Assembly: GCA_036478595.1 (NCBI GenBank)
Contig: JAZGEF010000018.1
Location: 1 to 64,000 of the forward strand
DNA: 64,000 bases
Reading direction: 5' to 3'
DNA from: Granulosicoccus sp036478595
GTDB lineage: Bacteria; Pseudomonadota; Gammaproteobacteria; Granulosicoccales; Granulosicoccaceae
Of this stretch, positions 33,684-41,840 are shown one piece after another. Numbering within the stretch: the first letter of the stretch is position 1; each line of letters begins with the position of its first letter. Below the pieces are notes generated by a model, which did no database searches, was not told the DNA's origin, and worked only from the letters and a program-made list of their open reading frames with translations. The position numbers and the translations under genes were made by a program.

Positions 33684-34971
33684 CCCAATCTATATACAAT
33701 TCTTGCGGCCCTCGAAAAGTGATATTTTCCGAATAACTTAGTTGTTGCTCATCAACAAGGCGTAAGCTTGGCAATCTGTTCGCTAGTGCTTCTATGGCTA
33801 CATGTGCCTCCAGTCGTGCCAGTCGCGCGCCCAAACAAAAGTGAATACCATGCCCGAAGGCTATATGCTTGCGAGCATTTTTACGTCGAATATCAAATTC
33901 ACCTGGTGAATCGAATAGTTCAGGCTGATGATTAGCCGCGCCAAGGCTTAAAAACACTTGTGTACCTGCTGGTACGTCGACACCAGCGATTTGCGTATCG
34001 ATATTGGTTCTGCGGCGCCAACTGGTTTGTGGTGATTCGAAACGCAACACTTCTTCTAAGGCGTTAGGGATCAGTTTGTGATCGTTGCAAATATTAATCC
34101 AGTTTTCGCGCTGCGATAAAAGGCACAACAGCGTGTTACTCATAAAGTTACTAACGATTTCATGCCCTGCAAACGAATGGCCATAAATGATGGATTCAAC
34201 TTCTAGATAAGAGAGTGCTTCCGGGTTGGCTTCATGCGCATCAAGTAGCTCTGATGTTAGATCGTCTTTACGATCCTTAAAGCGCGACGCTACAAATTCT
34301 CGGCAGTAGCGCCAATAATTCATCATCTTTTGGGCGATATCAACCTGTTCATCTTCATCTGGATTGCCCCAGGTAAACGCTAATCTGTTGCCGGTCCAAG
34401 ACATCAGCTGTTCATCGTCAGCTTCATCAAAACCTATAAATCTAAAAATGATTTGCCCGGGTAGTGGGTGCCCAAAAGCGCTGACAAAATCAACGGGCCC
34501 ACCAGTTTTAAGCATCTCGTCAATGAGCTCTTGGCTACGCCTGCGAATGTAGGGCTCTAAGGTTTTCATGCGGCGGCCGGAAAATCCGTTCCGCGTGTGT
34601 TTTCTTATTCTGGTGTGATCGGGTTGCTGCCGGTTGGACATTACCGCTACTGGATTGAAATCTTCATGGGCGAGAATTGCCGCAGCGCGATCGCAAATTG
34701 GGAATACCGGGTTTTGAACATTGTCGGACGAATACACGTCGTGATCACGGAACACCTCTATTAGATCTTCCATTCTGGTGACAACCAAATAGCCCAATTT
34801 TTTTGAGTAAAATATGGGGTTGTTTTCTCGAATTTTTGCTAATTGCGGATAGGGGTTTTCAAGATACTCTGCAGTAAATGTTGTGAACTCATGATCAATA
34901 GGGCAACCACTAGGCTGAGTTTGAGCCGGAACACTTATGTTGTGGTAAGCCCCGTCATTTTTTGTGCTCAT
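33676..34971 (-). CDS. Cytochrome P450 with an altered I-helix
   Basis: 431-residue soluble bacterial P450. The heme-binding loop is AFGHGIHFCLG with the thiolate ligand Cys379. The K-helix ExxR is E307-R310 in EEVLRFESP. RRTNIDTQIAGVDVPAGTQV is the usual segment before the meander. The I-helix reads FAGHEIVSNF: the acid Glu271 is present, but the highly conserved following Thr is Ile272. Loss of that Thr normally impairs O2 activation unless the substrate or another residue supplies the hydroxyl. The family subgroup is uncertain; MSNRQQPDHTRIRKHTRNGF is typical of class I enzymes. No ferredoxin or reductase is adjacent. A small basic protein may be translated with it. Confidence 0.9.
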   Translation of the reverse strand: MSTKNDGAYHNISVPAQTQPSGCPIDHEFTTFTAEYLENPYPQLAKIRENNPIFYSKKLGYLVVTRMEDLIEVFRDHDVYSSDNVQNPVFPICDRAAAILAHEDFNPVAVMSNRQQPDHTRIRKHTRNGFSGRRMKTLEPYIRRRSQELIDEMLKTGGPVDFVSAFGHPLPGQIIFRFIGFDEADDEQLMSWTGNRLAFTWGNPDEDEQVDIAQKMMNYWRYCREFVASRFKDRKDDLTSELLDAHEANPEALSYLEVESIIYGHSFAGHEIVSNFMSNTLLCLLSQRENWINICNDHKLIPNALEEVLRFESPQTSWRRRTNIDTQIAGVDVPAGTQVFLSLGAANHQPELFDSPGEFDIRRKNARKHIAFGHGIHFCLGARLARLEAHVAIEALANRLPSLRLVDEQQLSYSENITFRGPQELYIDWDD

Positions 34972-35193
34972 GTCATTTTCCTGCTACGCGGTTTAAGCTT
35001 GCAACGATGTTATATGAGTATCTGTTCATTTTTCTACTTGGCTGCACGCCGTTTGTATGAAGCGAGCACAACGTTCGGTACGCGCTTGTTCATTTGTTTG
35101 TGAAATTATCCATACCACGTATGTACAGGCTCGTAATGCTATACTGATCTAAGGCTTTTAAATCGAATGCGCGAGCTGTAGTATAGCCTTCTA
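34972..35193. promoter_or_regulatory. Upstream region of the P450 gene
   Basis: About 220 bp before the aminotransferase remnant. It should carry the P450 promoter. A CATAC-CAC-GTATG inverted repeat lies near 35111-35123 and might be a regulator site. No further gene is seen. Confidence 0.3.
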
Positions 35194-35490
35194 TTAGTTC
35201 GTTGTTTGCCGCTCCGTAACTGTTGCCATGGAAGTGACAACACCTGCAATTGGATGGCCGTCACGCATCGGCTTTTCTAAGGTCACGATGTCGGGTGTGA
35301 TTCCGACGCCTTGATGCCCCCACATGGTGAACCTATGCACCTAAGGATTGCAGTATTTATTTCGTCCTCAAATGTGCCTGCATCCCAGACCCGCACCGCT
35401 TTGCCACGAACCAATGCAAAAGGACGTCAAATAAAATGGATACGTTTGGCCCAAGCAACTTTGCTCGCCGTTCCATTTGTTGGGCAGTGT
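35194..35490 (-). pseudogene. Class III aminotransferase remnant with internal deletion
   Basis: Three minus-strand pieces in different frames match one family. From about 35490 the frame reads ERRAKLLGPNVSILFDVLLH, then after a shift KAVRVWDAGT, the usual N-terminus of a class III aminotransferase. From 35325 to the TAA at 35194 it reads MWGHQGVGITPDIVTLEKPM then RDGHPIAGVVTS, the segment around the cofactor-binding Lys (normally GKPMGNGHP). The roughly 200 residues that should lie between are missing, and the C-terminus is cut short. The fragment is not a copy of the intact aminotransferase at 36449, which has AKAITNGY at this position. Confidence 0.75.
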
Positions 35491-35505
35491 TTGCCTTTGA
35501 CATGG

Positions 35506-36408
35506 TTATACCGTGCTATCGCCAAAGTCTATTGTCATGCCATCTTTACTGATATGTAGTTTGCCGTTCCATGTGGTTTGCACAGCGGCTAGCCATTGTT
35601 CGTCACCATAGTCAGGGTCATCAGAGGGAATTAGATGGTTCAATGCCAATGCGGATACGTTTGCGGCGGTTGCAATTTTACCCACATCTTGTGCCAATGT
35701 ATGCGATCGCATCCAATGTTTGTATAATTTGTCGTCGCCGTTGCCTATACGGGCAAACAATGCCGGTAGTGCCGCTTCCAGCATGGCTTCATGGATTAAC
35801 AAATCTGCGTCTAGTGCAAATTCTGCTAATGCTGGTAAATATGCGGTGTCGCCTGAAAACACCACGTGGGCGTCATCGGCTTTGAACGACAGCGCGAAAG
35901 TATCTACCAGTGGCGGGTGTATGTTTCGCATTGCCCTAACAGTAATAGCGCTTCTAATATCGCCACTAATCGCACCATTAATTTTCACCTCGCCTTCATC
36001 CAACACATGCAAAGTGACCAAGCTAACAAGATCAGGTCGACCTTCGTCTTTAATGCGTAATTCAATATCATCACGCATTGAGTCGATGAATTGCACCCAG
36101 TAACGAGCCAGCCCTTCTGGGCCGTAAACATTAACAGGCGTTTTCAAACCAGCGGTCCATGCGGTATGAATGAGTGGGCCTAGTTCAAGGTAATGATCAG
36201 AATGTAGGTGAGTGATAAATATGATGGAGAGATCACGCAACTGCATGCCTTGATCAACAAGGCCTCGGGTAACGCCTAAGCCGCAGTCAATCACGATTTG
36301 CTGCCCCTCCATCCTCAATAAATTGGATGTTGGGTTAGTAGAACCCGGGCGGATAGCGGGTCCACCCTTAGTACCTAGCAAACACACCTGATTATTTTGA
36401 TCGCTCAT
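35506..36408 (-). CDS. MBL-fold metallo-hydrolase (RNase Z/arylsulfatase-like)
   Basis: 300 residues from ATG 36408, preceded by AAGGG; the frame extending to 36507 overlaps the upstream gene. The zinc motif HLHSDH occurs in IIFITHLHSDHYLELGPLIH near residue 70. Further ligands lie in FSGDTAYLPALAEFALDADL near 190 and ALNHLIPSDD near 265. The opening VCLLGTKGGPAIRPGSTNPT is typical of the RNase Z-like/lactonase branch. No signal peptide is seen from this start. Its place 40 bp after the class III aminotransferase suggests it hydrolyses an intermediate such as a lactone or ester of the same pathway. Confidence 0.85.
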   Translation of the reverse strand: MSDQNNQVCLLGTKGGPAIRPGSTNPTSNLLRMEGQQIVIDCGLGVTRGLVDQGMQLRDLSIIFITHLHSDHYLELGPLIHTAWTAGLKTPVNVYGPEGLARYWVQFIDSMRDDIELRIKDEGRPDLVSLVTLHVLDEGEVKINGAISGDIRSAITVRAMRNIHPPLVDTFALSFKADDAHVVFSGDTAYLPALAEFALDADLLIHEAMLEAALPALFARIGNGDDKLYKHWMRSHTLAQDVGKIATAANVSALALNHLIPSDDPDYGDEQWLAAVQTTWNGKLHISKDGMTIDFGDSTV

Positions 36409-36448
36409 GTCTATCCCTTGCGGCTTACAGTGCTTAATACGAATACAG

Positions 36449-37810
36449 CTACGTAGACATAGCGGCGCTAAGGCCTGTATCAATGGCTGCAAGAATGTCA
36501 GATACATCCTGCTCGCTGACGATTAATGGCGGCGACAGAATAATGTTGGGGCCAGAGACTCGCACCATGATGCCGTTGTTATAGATTTCATCTTGAATAC
36601 GCATAGGCGTTTGTTTGTCTAGCGGCGCTTTGGTAGTACGATCTGATACGAGCTCAATGGCCGCCATTAAACCTCGGCCGCCACGTACATCACCGATGAT
36701 GTCGTGTTTGGTTTTTAGTGTTTTAAGCCCTTCGAACATTTGTGTGCCACGCGCTGCGGCATTGGTCGGTACATCCAAGCGTAATGTTTCAGCCATACAG
36801 GCCAGTGCTGCAGCTGCGCCTACCGGATGGCCTGAGTAGGTATAGCCATGCCCGATGGCTGCGGCACCCGTTTCGTCATTCTCAAACACATCGGCAACCT
36901 GTTGAGACAACATCGTCGCACCGAAAGGGAAGTATCCGTTGGTGATGGCTTTAGCAATGCACATCATGTCGGGTTGAATGCCCCACAATCGTGAACCTGT
37001 CCATGCACCTGTGCGCCCAAATGCTGTAATCACTTCGTCGGCAATAAATAGGATGCCGTGCTTGCTGCAAAGCTTTCGCACCATGGGTACAAAACTTTCA
37101 TGCGGCACAATGATGCCGCCTGCGCCAAGGATAGGCTCCATGATAAATGCAGCTATGGTGTTCGCGCCTTGGAAAGCGATTTCTTCTTCCATTGCCGCCA
37201 CGCAAAGATGCGCTAGTTTTTCTGGGTCGGTTTCGTTGAATTGATTTCTGTAAGTGTACGGTGATGGTGTGTGGAAGCAGCCGGGGAGCAACGGTTCGTA
37301 GGCTGCACGAAAGTTGGCGTTGCCATTAACACTTGCAGCGCCAGTATGCGTACCGTGATAGCCCTTTTTCAGGCTCAGGTACTTTATCCGTCCGGGCTCG
37401 CCGCGCACTTTGTGATACTGGCGTGCTAAGCGAAGTGCAGTTTCTACACTGTCAGAACCACCTGAAGTAAAAAACGCCGTGGTGAGTCCATCGGGTTCGA
37501 AGAATTTTGATAACTCATAAGAGAGTTCGATGACAGCATCATTGCTAGTGCCACGAAACGTTGAATAGTAAGGGAGTTTATCGAGCTGTTCGGTTATGGC
37601 CTGCTTGATTGTGTCAGATGAGAAACCTAAGTTTACGTTCCACAAACCACCGACTGCATCGATCACTTCATTGCCGTCTATGTCTTGCAGCCTTACGCCA
37701 CTTGCTCCTGTGATAATTCTTGGCGGGTTATCGAGGCTATCTTGTGGATGAGCCATTGGGTGCCACATATGCCGGGCATTGTTTTCTTTTAAAAAATTGG
37801 ATTCTTTCAC
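36449..37810 (-). CDS. Class III omega-aminotransferase
   Basis: 453 residues. The N-terminal MWHPMAHPQ and GLWNVNLGFSSDTI segments are typical of omega-amino-acid:pyruvate transaminases. FFTSGGSDSVETALRLARQY near residue 112 contacts the cofactor phosphate, and GILFIADEVITAFGRTG near 255 supplies the Asp. The Schiff-base Lys is in MCIAKAITNGYFPFGA near 288, and HGYTYSGHPVGAAAALA follows. It moves an amino group from a terminal amine or omega-amino acid to pyruvate or a keto acid. The gene overlaps the IclR gene by 4 bp and shares its direction, so the regulator, aminotransferase and MBL hydrolase form one unit. The resulting aldehyde could feed the aldehyde dehydrogenases across the divergent promoter. 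Confidence 0.88.
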   Translation of the reverse strand: MKESNFLKENNARHMWHPMAHPQDSLDNPPRIITGASGVRLQDIDGNEVIDAVGGLWNVNLGFSSDTIKQAITEQLDKLPYYSTFRGTSNDAVIELSYELSKFFEPDGLTTAFFTSGGSDSVETALRLARQYHKVRGEPGRIKYLSLKKGYHGTHTGAASVNGNANFRAAYEPLLPGCFHTPSPYTYRNQFNETDPEKLAHLCVAAMEEEIAFQGANTIAAFIMEPILGAGGIIVPHESFVPMVRKLCSKHGILFIADEVITAFGRTGAWTGSRLWGIQPDMMCIAKAITNGYFPFGATMLSQQVADVFENDETGAAAIGHGYTYSGHPVGAAAALACMAETLRLDVPTNAAARGTQMFEGLKTLKTKHDIIGDVRGGRGLMAAIELVSDRTTKAPLDKQTPMRIQDEIYNNGIMVRVSGPNIILSPPLIVSEQDVSDILAAIDTGLSAAMST

Positions 37811-38631
37811 GCGATCGATTCTCGAAGAGTCAATGAGTCGGAAGATAGAGAGTTAAGTGTGTTTGACCAAAGTTGATCAAGTGCTTCTGGTATTTCGCCA
37901 CCCCAGCTGTGCGTAATCTGACGGGATGCTGCCACAAGCTCGCTTTTTATAATAGCGATTGTCTCATCGTTGATTCGAGTTGCTACGCTTGCAACTGCCA
38001 CCGCACCAGCGACGGTATTGGAGGAGTCAAACAAGGGCACGCCAATGCCGTATACGCCTTCCTCATAAGCCTGATCAGCAACACCAAAGCCGGTGGCTCT
38101 CACTATTTGCAGTATCGCGTCGAGTTCTTTTGGGTTGGTAGCTGTGTTGTTTGTGTAACGCTTGAGTTTTCTGTGTGTGGCTTTGAGTAGCGAGGGTTCT
38201 CCAAATGCCAATGCCGCCAGGCCAGATCCCGTGGCGTGTAATGGTAGTTCAGGCTCTGACAGCACAACCCGAGCGCTGTATCGGGTAGAGGCATGATCGC
38301 TTAGCGGGACTAAGGTGTAGCTTTCCAAAATAGACGCATGTGCCAGCTCTCCTGTGGCATCCGCTAACTGCGGCAATACCATTCGAACACCAGCGCGCCT
38401 TGGCACGGTTGCCTCCCTAACATGTGCAAACCGCAAAACAGCTGGGCCCATGCGGTATGTGCGCGTGACCGGATTTTGTTCTAACAAGCCGCTTGCTTCA
38501 AGTGAGCGCAGATAGCGGTAGGTGGTGGCTTTATCGCGACTGGTCAAGCGTTGAAACTCAGCCAAACCAATCTCAGCACGCTCCGTTGAGAACCAGCTGA
38601 GAAGATCAATGGCTTTACTAACTGTTGACAC
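37807..38631 (-). CDS. IclR family transcriptional regulator
   Basis: 274 residues from GTG 38631, which has GGAG five bases upstream; an ATG at 38688 has no such site. The winged-helix part is VSKAIDLLSWFSTERAEIGL, then FQRLTSRDKATTYRYLRSLE. The effector domain carries GSGLAALAFG and YEEGVYGIGVPLFDSSNTVA, the IclR ligand pocket. It diverges from tctCBA, with about 130 bp between, and is the first gene of the aminotransferase unit. It most likely controls both directions in response to the imported aromatic or organic acid. Confidence 0.9.
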   Translation of the reverse strand: MSTVSKAIDLLSWFSTERAEIGLAEFQRLTSRDKATTYRYLRSLEASGLLEQNPVTRTYRMGPAVLRFAHVREATVPRRAGVRMVLPQLADATGELAHASILESYTLVPLSDHASTRYSARVVLSEPELPLHATGSGLAALAFGEPSLLKATHRKLKRYTNNTATNPKELDAILQIVRATGFGVADQAYEEGVYGIGVPLFDSSNTVAGAVAVASVATRINDETIAIIKSELVAASRQITHSWGGEIPEALDQLWSNTLNSLSSDSLTLRESIA

Positions 38632-38726
38632 GTGTACTCCAAAACAATAGGGTCGCTTGACGACGATAGCGAACAAAAAGGTTGACATATCTTATACAGA
38701 ACCTCAAGCTATTTTCGCAACATCGG

Positions 38727-38739
38727 TTCAAATAATGAA
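38727..38739. promoter_or_regulatory. Candidate IclR site in front of tctC
   Basis: TTCA-AATAA-TGAA forms a short inverted repeat within GGTTCAAATAATGAAACG, 20 bp before the tctC start. Length and AT-rich centre suit an IclR-type operator, but one copy alone is weak evidence. Confidence 0.3.
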
Positions 38740-38759
38740 ACGCTTTGGAGGCGTAACCC

Positions 38760-39704
38760 ATGAAATTTCATTTTAAAGTATTCACACTGCTAGCAGCTTG
38801 TGTGCTGACGTTTGCTGGTGCGGCTCATGCCGAATACCCTGAAAAGCCGGTCCAATTCATTGTGCCTTGGCCCCCAGGTGATCTTGAAGATGTGCTAACT
38901 CGCATGATTGCCGATGATTTTCAGGAAGCTTATGGTGTTCCCGCGGCAGTTGTTAACAAGCCAGGCGGTGGCGGTGGACCATTCCCAGGTGCAATAGAAG
39001 TAGCAACTGCACCTGCAGATGGTTACACCATCGGTTCTTTCATTATCGCGATACCCGTAGTCGGCCCACAAATTGGCATTCCTGAATTAAACCCAGATCC
39101 GTTTGAGCCTTTGGGTAACTTTTTAACGTATCCGTTTGTTATTGCAGTTGGCGAGAACGCGCCTTACGACGACATAGCAGGCTTAGCAGAATATGCAAAG
39201 AGCAACGACGTTGCCCTTGGACACTTCGGCGCACCGCTAGTGCCCACTAAGGTCACGATGGGCCTGGCTAAAGAAATGGGGTTCGCGTTCTCTGCTGATG
39301 CTGCATTCGATGCACTTGATTGCAACACACTGGCTTCTGGTGACGTTGACGTTATTAACACTACCTTACAGCTAATTCTTCCTTGCTTGGATAAAGTTAA
39401 GGTATTGGCCTCTATCGGTAGTGAGCGTTTAGCGCTAACACCGGATGCGCCGACGGTTGCAGAGCTTGCTCCGGTACTCAACGTATCATTATGGAACGGC
39501 TTGTTCGTTCATAAAGACACGCCTGCTGATGTACGTGAAAAAATTATCGCTGTGGCGAAGAAGACTATCACTTCTGAAAAAGCGATGAAATTTGCTGCAG
39601 AAACAAGTGCTCAGTTGTACTGGCAAGATGCCGCAGCTGTTGCTGAGCAAATTATCACAGATATTAAAACGCTCGCAACGATTGATGTATTGTTGGCTGA
39701 TTAA
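38760..39704 (+). CDS. tctC: TctC-family periplasmic substrate-binding protein
   Basis: 314-residue precursor with signal peptide ending AGAAHAEYP and the ribosome site TTTGGAGG. The mature Bug/TctC fold opens with KPVQFIVPWPPGD; ADGYTIGSFIIAIPVVGPQI and LAPVLNVSLWNGLFVHKDTP are further family segments. Where most members have a GG(G/S)xD loop after PWPPG, this one has DLEDVL, so the carboxylate-binding loop is altered and the ligand may be unusual. It delivers substrate to TctBA. It is the first gene of the plus-strand side, directly divergent from the IclR regulator. Confidence 0.9.
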   Translation: MKFHFKVFTLLAACVLTFAGAAHAEYPEKPVQFIVPWPPGDLEDVLTRMIADDFQEAYGVPAAVVNKPGGGGGPFPGAIEVATAPADGYTIGSFIIAIPVVGPQIGIPELNPDPFEPLGNFLTYPFVIAVGENAPYDDIAGLAEYAKSNDVALGHFGAPLVPTKVTMGLAKEMGFAFSADAAFDALDCNTLASGDVDVINTTLQLILPCLDKVKVLASIGSERLALTPDAPTVAELAPVLNVSLWNGLFVHKDTPADVREKIIAVAKKTITSEKAMKFAAETSAQLYWQDAAAVAEQIITDIKTLATIDVLLAD

Positions 39705-40249
39705 TGCAGCAAGACCGCATGGCAACACTTCAGGTGCTGTTTAAGCGATATCGCCGTCCTGGCGATATCGTTTTTGCGTTAGCGTTCCTGATATTTTCTA
39801 TATGGTTACTTACTCAGTTGTCTGCTCAGACTACTTGGAAGCCTAATGGGAAACTTGTTGCACAAGCATCGTTTTGGCCAATGATTGCGGTGGGCGGCAT
39901 GGTTTTTTTTGCGTCCTTACACACCGTTGGCTCGTTACTTTCTCGAAGAATTCTCGGAAGGTGGAAAGAAGTAGGCTTTTGGTTTCGCTCTGTCGAATAC
40001 GCTTTGTGGTTTATGGCCTATGTGATGTTAGTACCCATCTTGGGGTATCTATTTGTCACGCTATTGATGTGTTTGTTGCTGGCGTTACGAGCAGGCTACC
40101 GTAGCCGAAAGATGTTAATGGCCAGCGTTGTTGGTGGTTTTTTAGTTGTCGTTATTTTTAAATCATTATTGCAAGTCAAAGTACCGGGCGGCCAAGTGTA
40201 TGAGTATCTACCCACTGCACTTCGATCGTTCATGTTGACATTTTTTTAG
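39704..40249 (+). CDS. tctB: TctB-family small membrane subunit
   Basis: 181 residues. The start overlaps the tctC stop (TAATG). Four hydrophobic segments lie at about residues 22-40, 55-75, 98-130 and 138-158. ALAFLIFSIWLLTQLSAQTT is a typical TctB first helix, and the last helix is followed by EYLPTALRSFMLTFF. It is the accessory subunit of a Na+-driven tripartite tricarboxylate transporter. Identification relies on topology and on its place between tctC and tctA. Confidence 0.88.
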   Translation: MQQDRMATLQVLFKRYRRPGDIVFALAFLIFSIWLLTQLSAQTTWKPNGKLVAQASFWPMIAVGGMVFFASLHTVGSLLSRRILGRWKEVGFWFRSVEYALWFMAYVMLVPILGYLFVTLLMCLLLALRAGYRSRKMLMASVVGGFLVVVIFKSLLQVKVPGGQVYEYLPTALRSFMLTFF

Positions 40250-40307
40250 CGGAGTGCCTAATCAGAATGATTAAGTGGCATATGCACACACTCTCTATTT
40301 ACAGCGC

Positions 40308-41831
40308 ATGATTGAATCACTCATATCAGGGATTGGATTATTATTCCAATGGCAGGTATTGCTTGCGTTGTTAATCGGTTCCGTGGGTGGCGTCGTCATC
40401 GGTGCTATACCCGGCGTCGGGCCAGCCGTGGCCATTGCGATATTGCTACCGGCTACTTTCTCGATGGAGCCATTGGTTGGCTTAACATTGCTACTAGGTA
40501 TATACGGCTCTGCTATGTACGGTGGTGCGCTACCAGCGATCTTAATTAACACGCCAGGTACTGCGGTCAACGCGCTAACCACCTATGATGGTTATCCAAT
40601 GACGCAACGAGGCGAAGGGCGCCGCGCGGTGTCACTTGCCTATTCTGCATCATTTGTGGGAGCCATCATTAGTATTGTGTGCCTGATTCTCCTGTCACCG
40701 TTGTTGGCGTTAGTTGCTCCGATGTTTGGCAGCCGAGAGATATTTTTAGCGGCGCTATTGGGTATCGTGCTGGTGATTCTTGCACATAGAGGGCAAGTGC
40801 TTGCAGCGGGTATGTTGGCTTGTTTCGGTATCTTGCTCAACACGGTTGGTTTAGACCCAGTTACCTATACAAAACGTTACACATTTGATCAAAGCTGGTT
40901 AACCTCTGGTGTTGATTTGATTGTAGTTGTCTTGGGTTTGTTTGCGCTCAGCCAGGCTTTTTTGCTGCTAATAGAAAAAGACAGTTCGCCCAAACCTGAA
41001 ATTGAGAAAGGAAGCATGCTATCGGGCCTTCGTGAGGTGGGTTCTCATAAGCGTGTCGCCGGTGTGTCATCAGGCTTTGGTGTGTTGATGGGTATTATTC
41101 CTGGTGTGGGTGAATTCACCGCGCAGTTTTTGTCTTATACCTATGCTCAAAAAACGTCAAAAACCCCAGAGCTTTTTGGCAAAGGTAGCCCGGAAGGTTT
41201 AGTGGCATCTGAGGCTGCTAACAATGCAGTACCCGCTGCAGCCATGATTCCTTTATTGGCATTGGGCATTCCCGGAGAAGCACTAACAGCCATGATGCTG
41301 TCAGTTTTTTATGTTCACAACGTGATACCGGGCCCGCAGTTGTTTCAAAACCAGCTCGATTTTGTTTACGCACTGTATATCGCGATGTTGCTGTTAAATG
41401 TTGCAGTCATTATATTTTTAATGTTCTCTACCAAAGCTTTGACGCACATCATTCGTGTGCCTACGAGATTTCTTGGTTTGCTTATATTGATATTGGGTTT
41501 TGTTGGGGTTTATTCATTAAGAAACTCTGTTACCGACTGCGCAATGGCTGCAGGCTTTGGAGTACTAGGACTGGTGCTAAAGCGATTGAATTTACCCGTA
41601 GTACCCATCATCCTTGGAATGGTGCTTGGCGGTATTATGGAAGTAAAATTAAGAAGCTCAATGCCGCGTGTGAAATCGCCAATAGATTTCATCGAGCGGC
41701 CGATAGCGGCTCTGCTTTTTTTCGCCATTATATTTGTAATAGGGTTACATATACGCACGCTGTTCCGTGAACAACATGCAAGCACAGATGGATCAAGAGA
41801 TCACGATTTACACGACACACAACAACGTTAG
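40308..41831 (+). CDS. tctA: TctA-family transporter permease
   Basis: 507 residues from ATG 40308 (IESLISGIGLLFQWQVLLAL); a GTG at 40275 would add 11 residues. There are about eleven or twelve helices. GGVVIGAIPGVGPAVAIAIL and its counterpart FGVLMGIIPGVGEFTAQFLS are the duplicated family motif, and LLLGIYGSAMYGGALPAILI, NTPGTA and AAMIPLLALGIPGEALTAMM are also diagnostic. It is the main channel of the TctCBA importer for carboxylated substrates. The neighbouring meta-cleavage genes suggest an aromatic or dicarboxylic acid, but the substrate is not proved. Confidence 0.95.
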   Translation: MIESLISGIGLLFQWQVLLALLIGSVGGVVIGAIPGVGPAVAIAILLPATFSMEPLVGLTLLLGIYGSAMYGGALPAILINTPGTAVNALTTYDGYPMTQRGEGRRAVSLAYSASFVGAIISIVCLILLSPLLALVAPMFGSREIFLAALLGIVLVILAHRGQVLAAGMLACFGILLNTVGLDPVTYTKRYTFDQSWLTSGVDLIVVVLGLFALSQAFLLLIEKDSSPKPEIEKGSMLSGLREVGSHKRVAGVSSGFGVLMGIIPGVGEFTAQFLSYTYAQKTSKTPELFGKGSPEGLVASEAANNAVPAAAMIPLLALGIPGEALTAMMLSVFYVHNVIPGPQLFQNQLDFVYALYIAMLLLNVAVIIFLMFSTKALTHIIRVPTRFLGLLILILGFVGVYSLRNSVTDCAMAAGFGVLGLVLKRLNLPVVPIILGMVLGGIMEVKLRSSMPRVKSPIDFIERPIAALLFFAIIFVIGLHIRTLFREQHASTDGSRDHDLHDTQQR

Positions 41832-41840
41832 CCAATAACT

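Noticed and set aside
34843..35103. 86-codon plus-strand frame upstream of the P450
   Set aside because: Half of it lies antisense to the P450 N-terminus; composition is not protein-like and it has no ribosome site.
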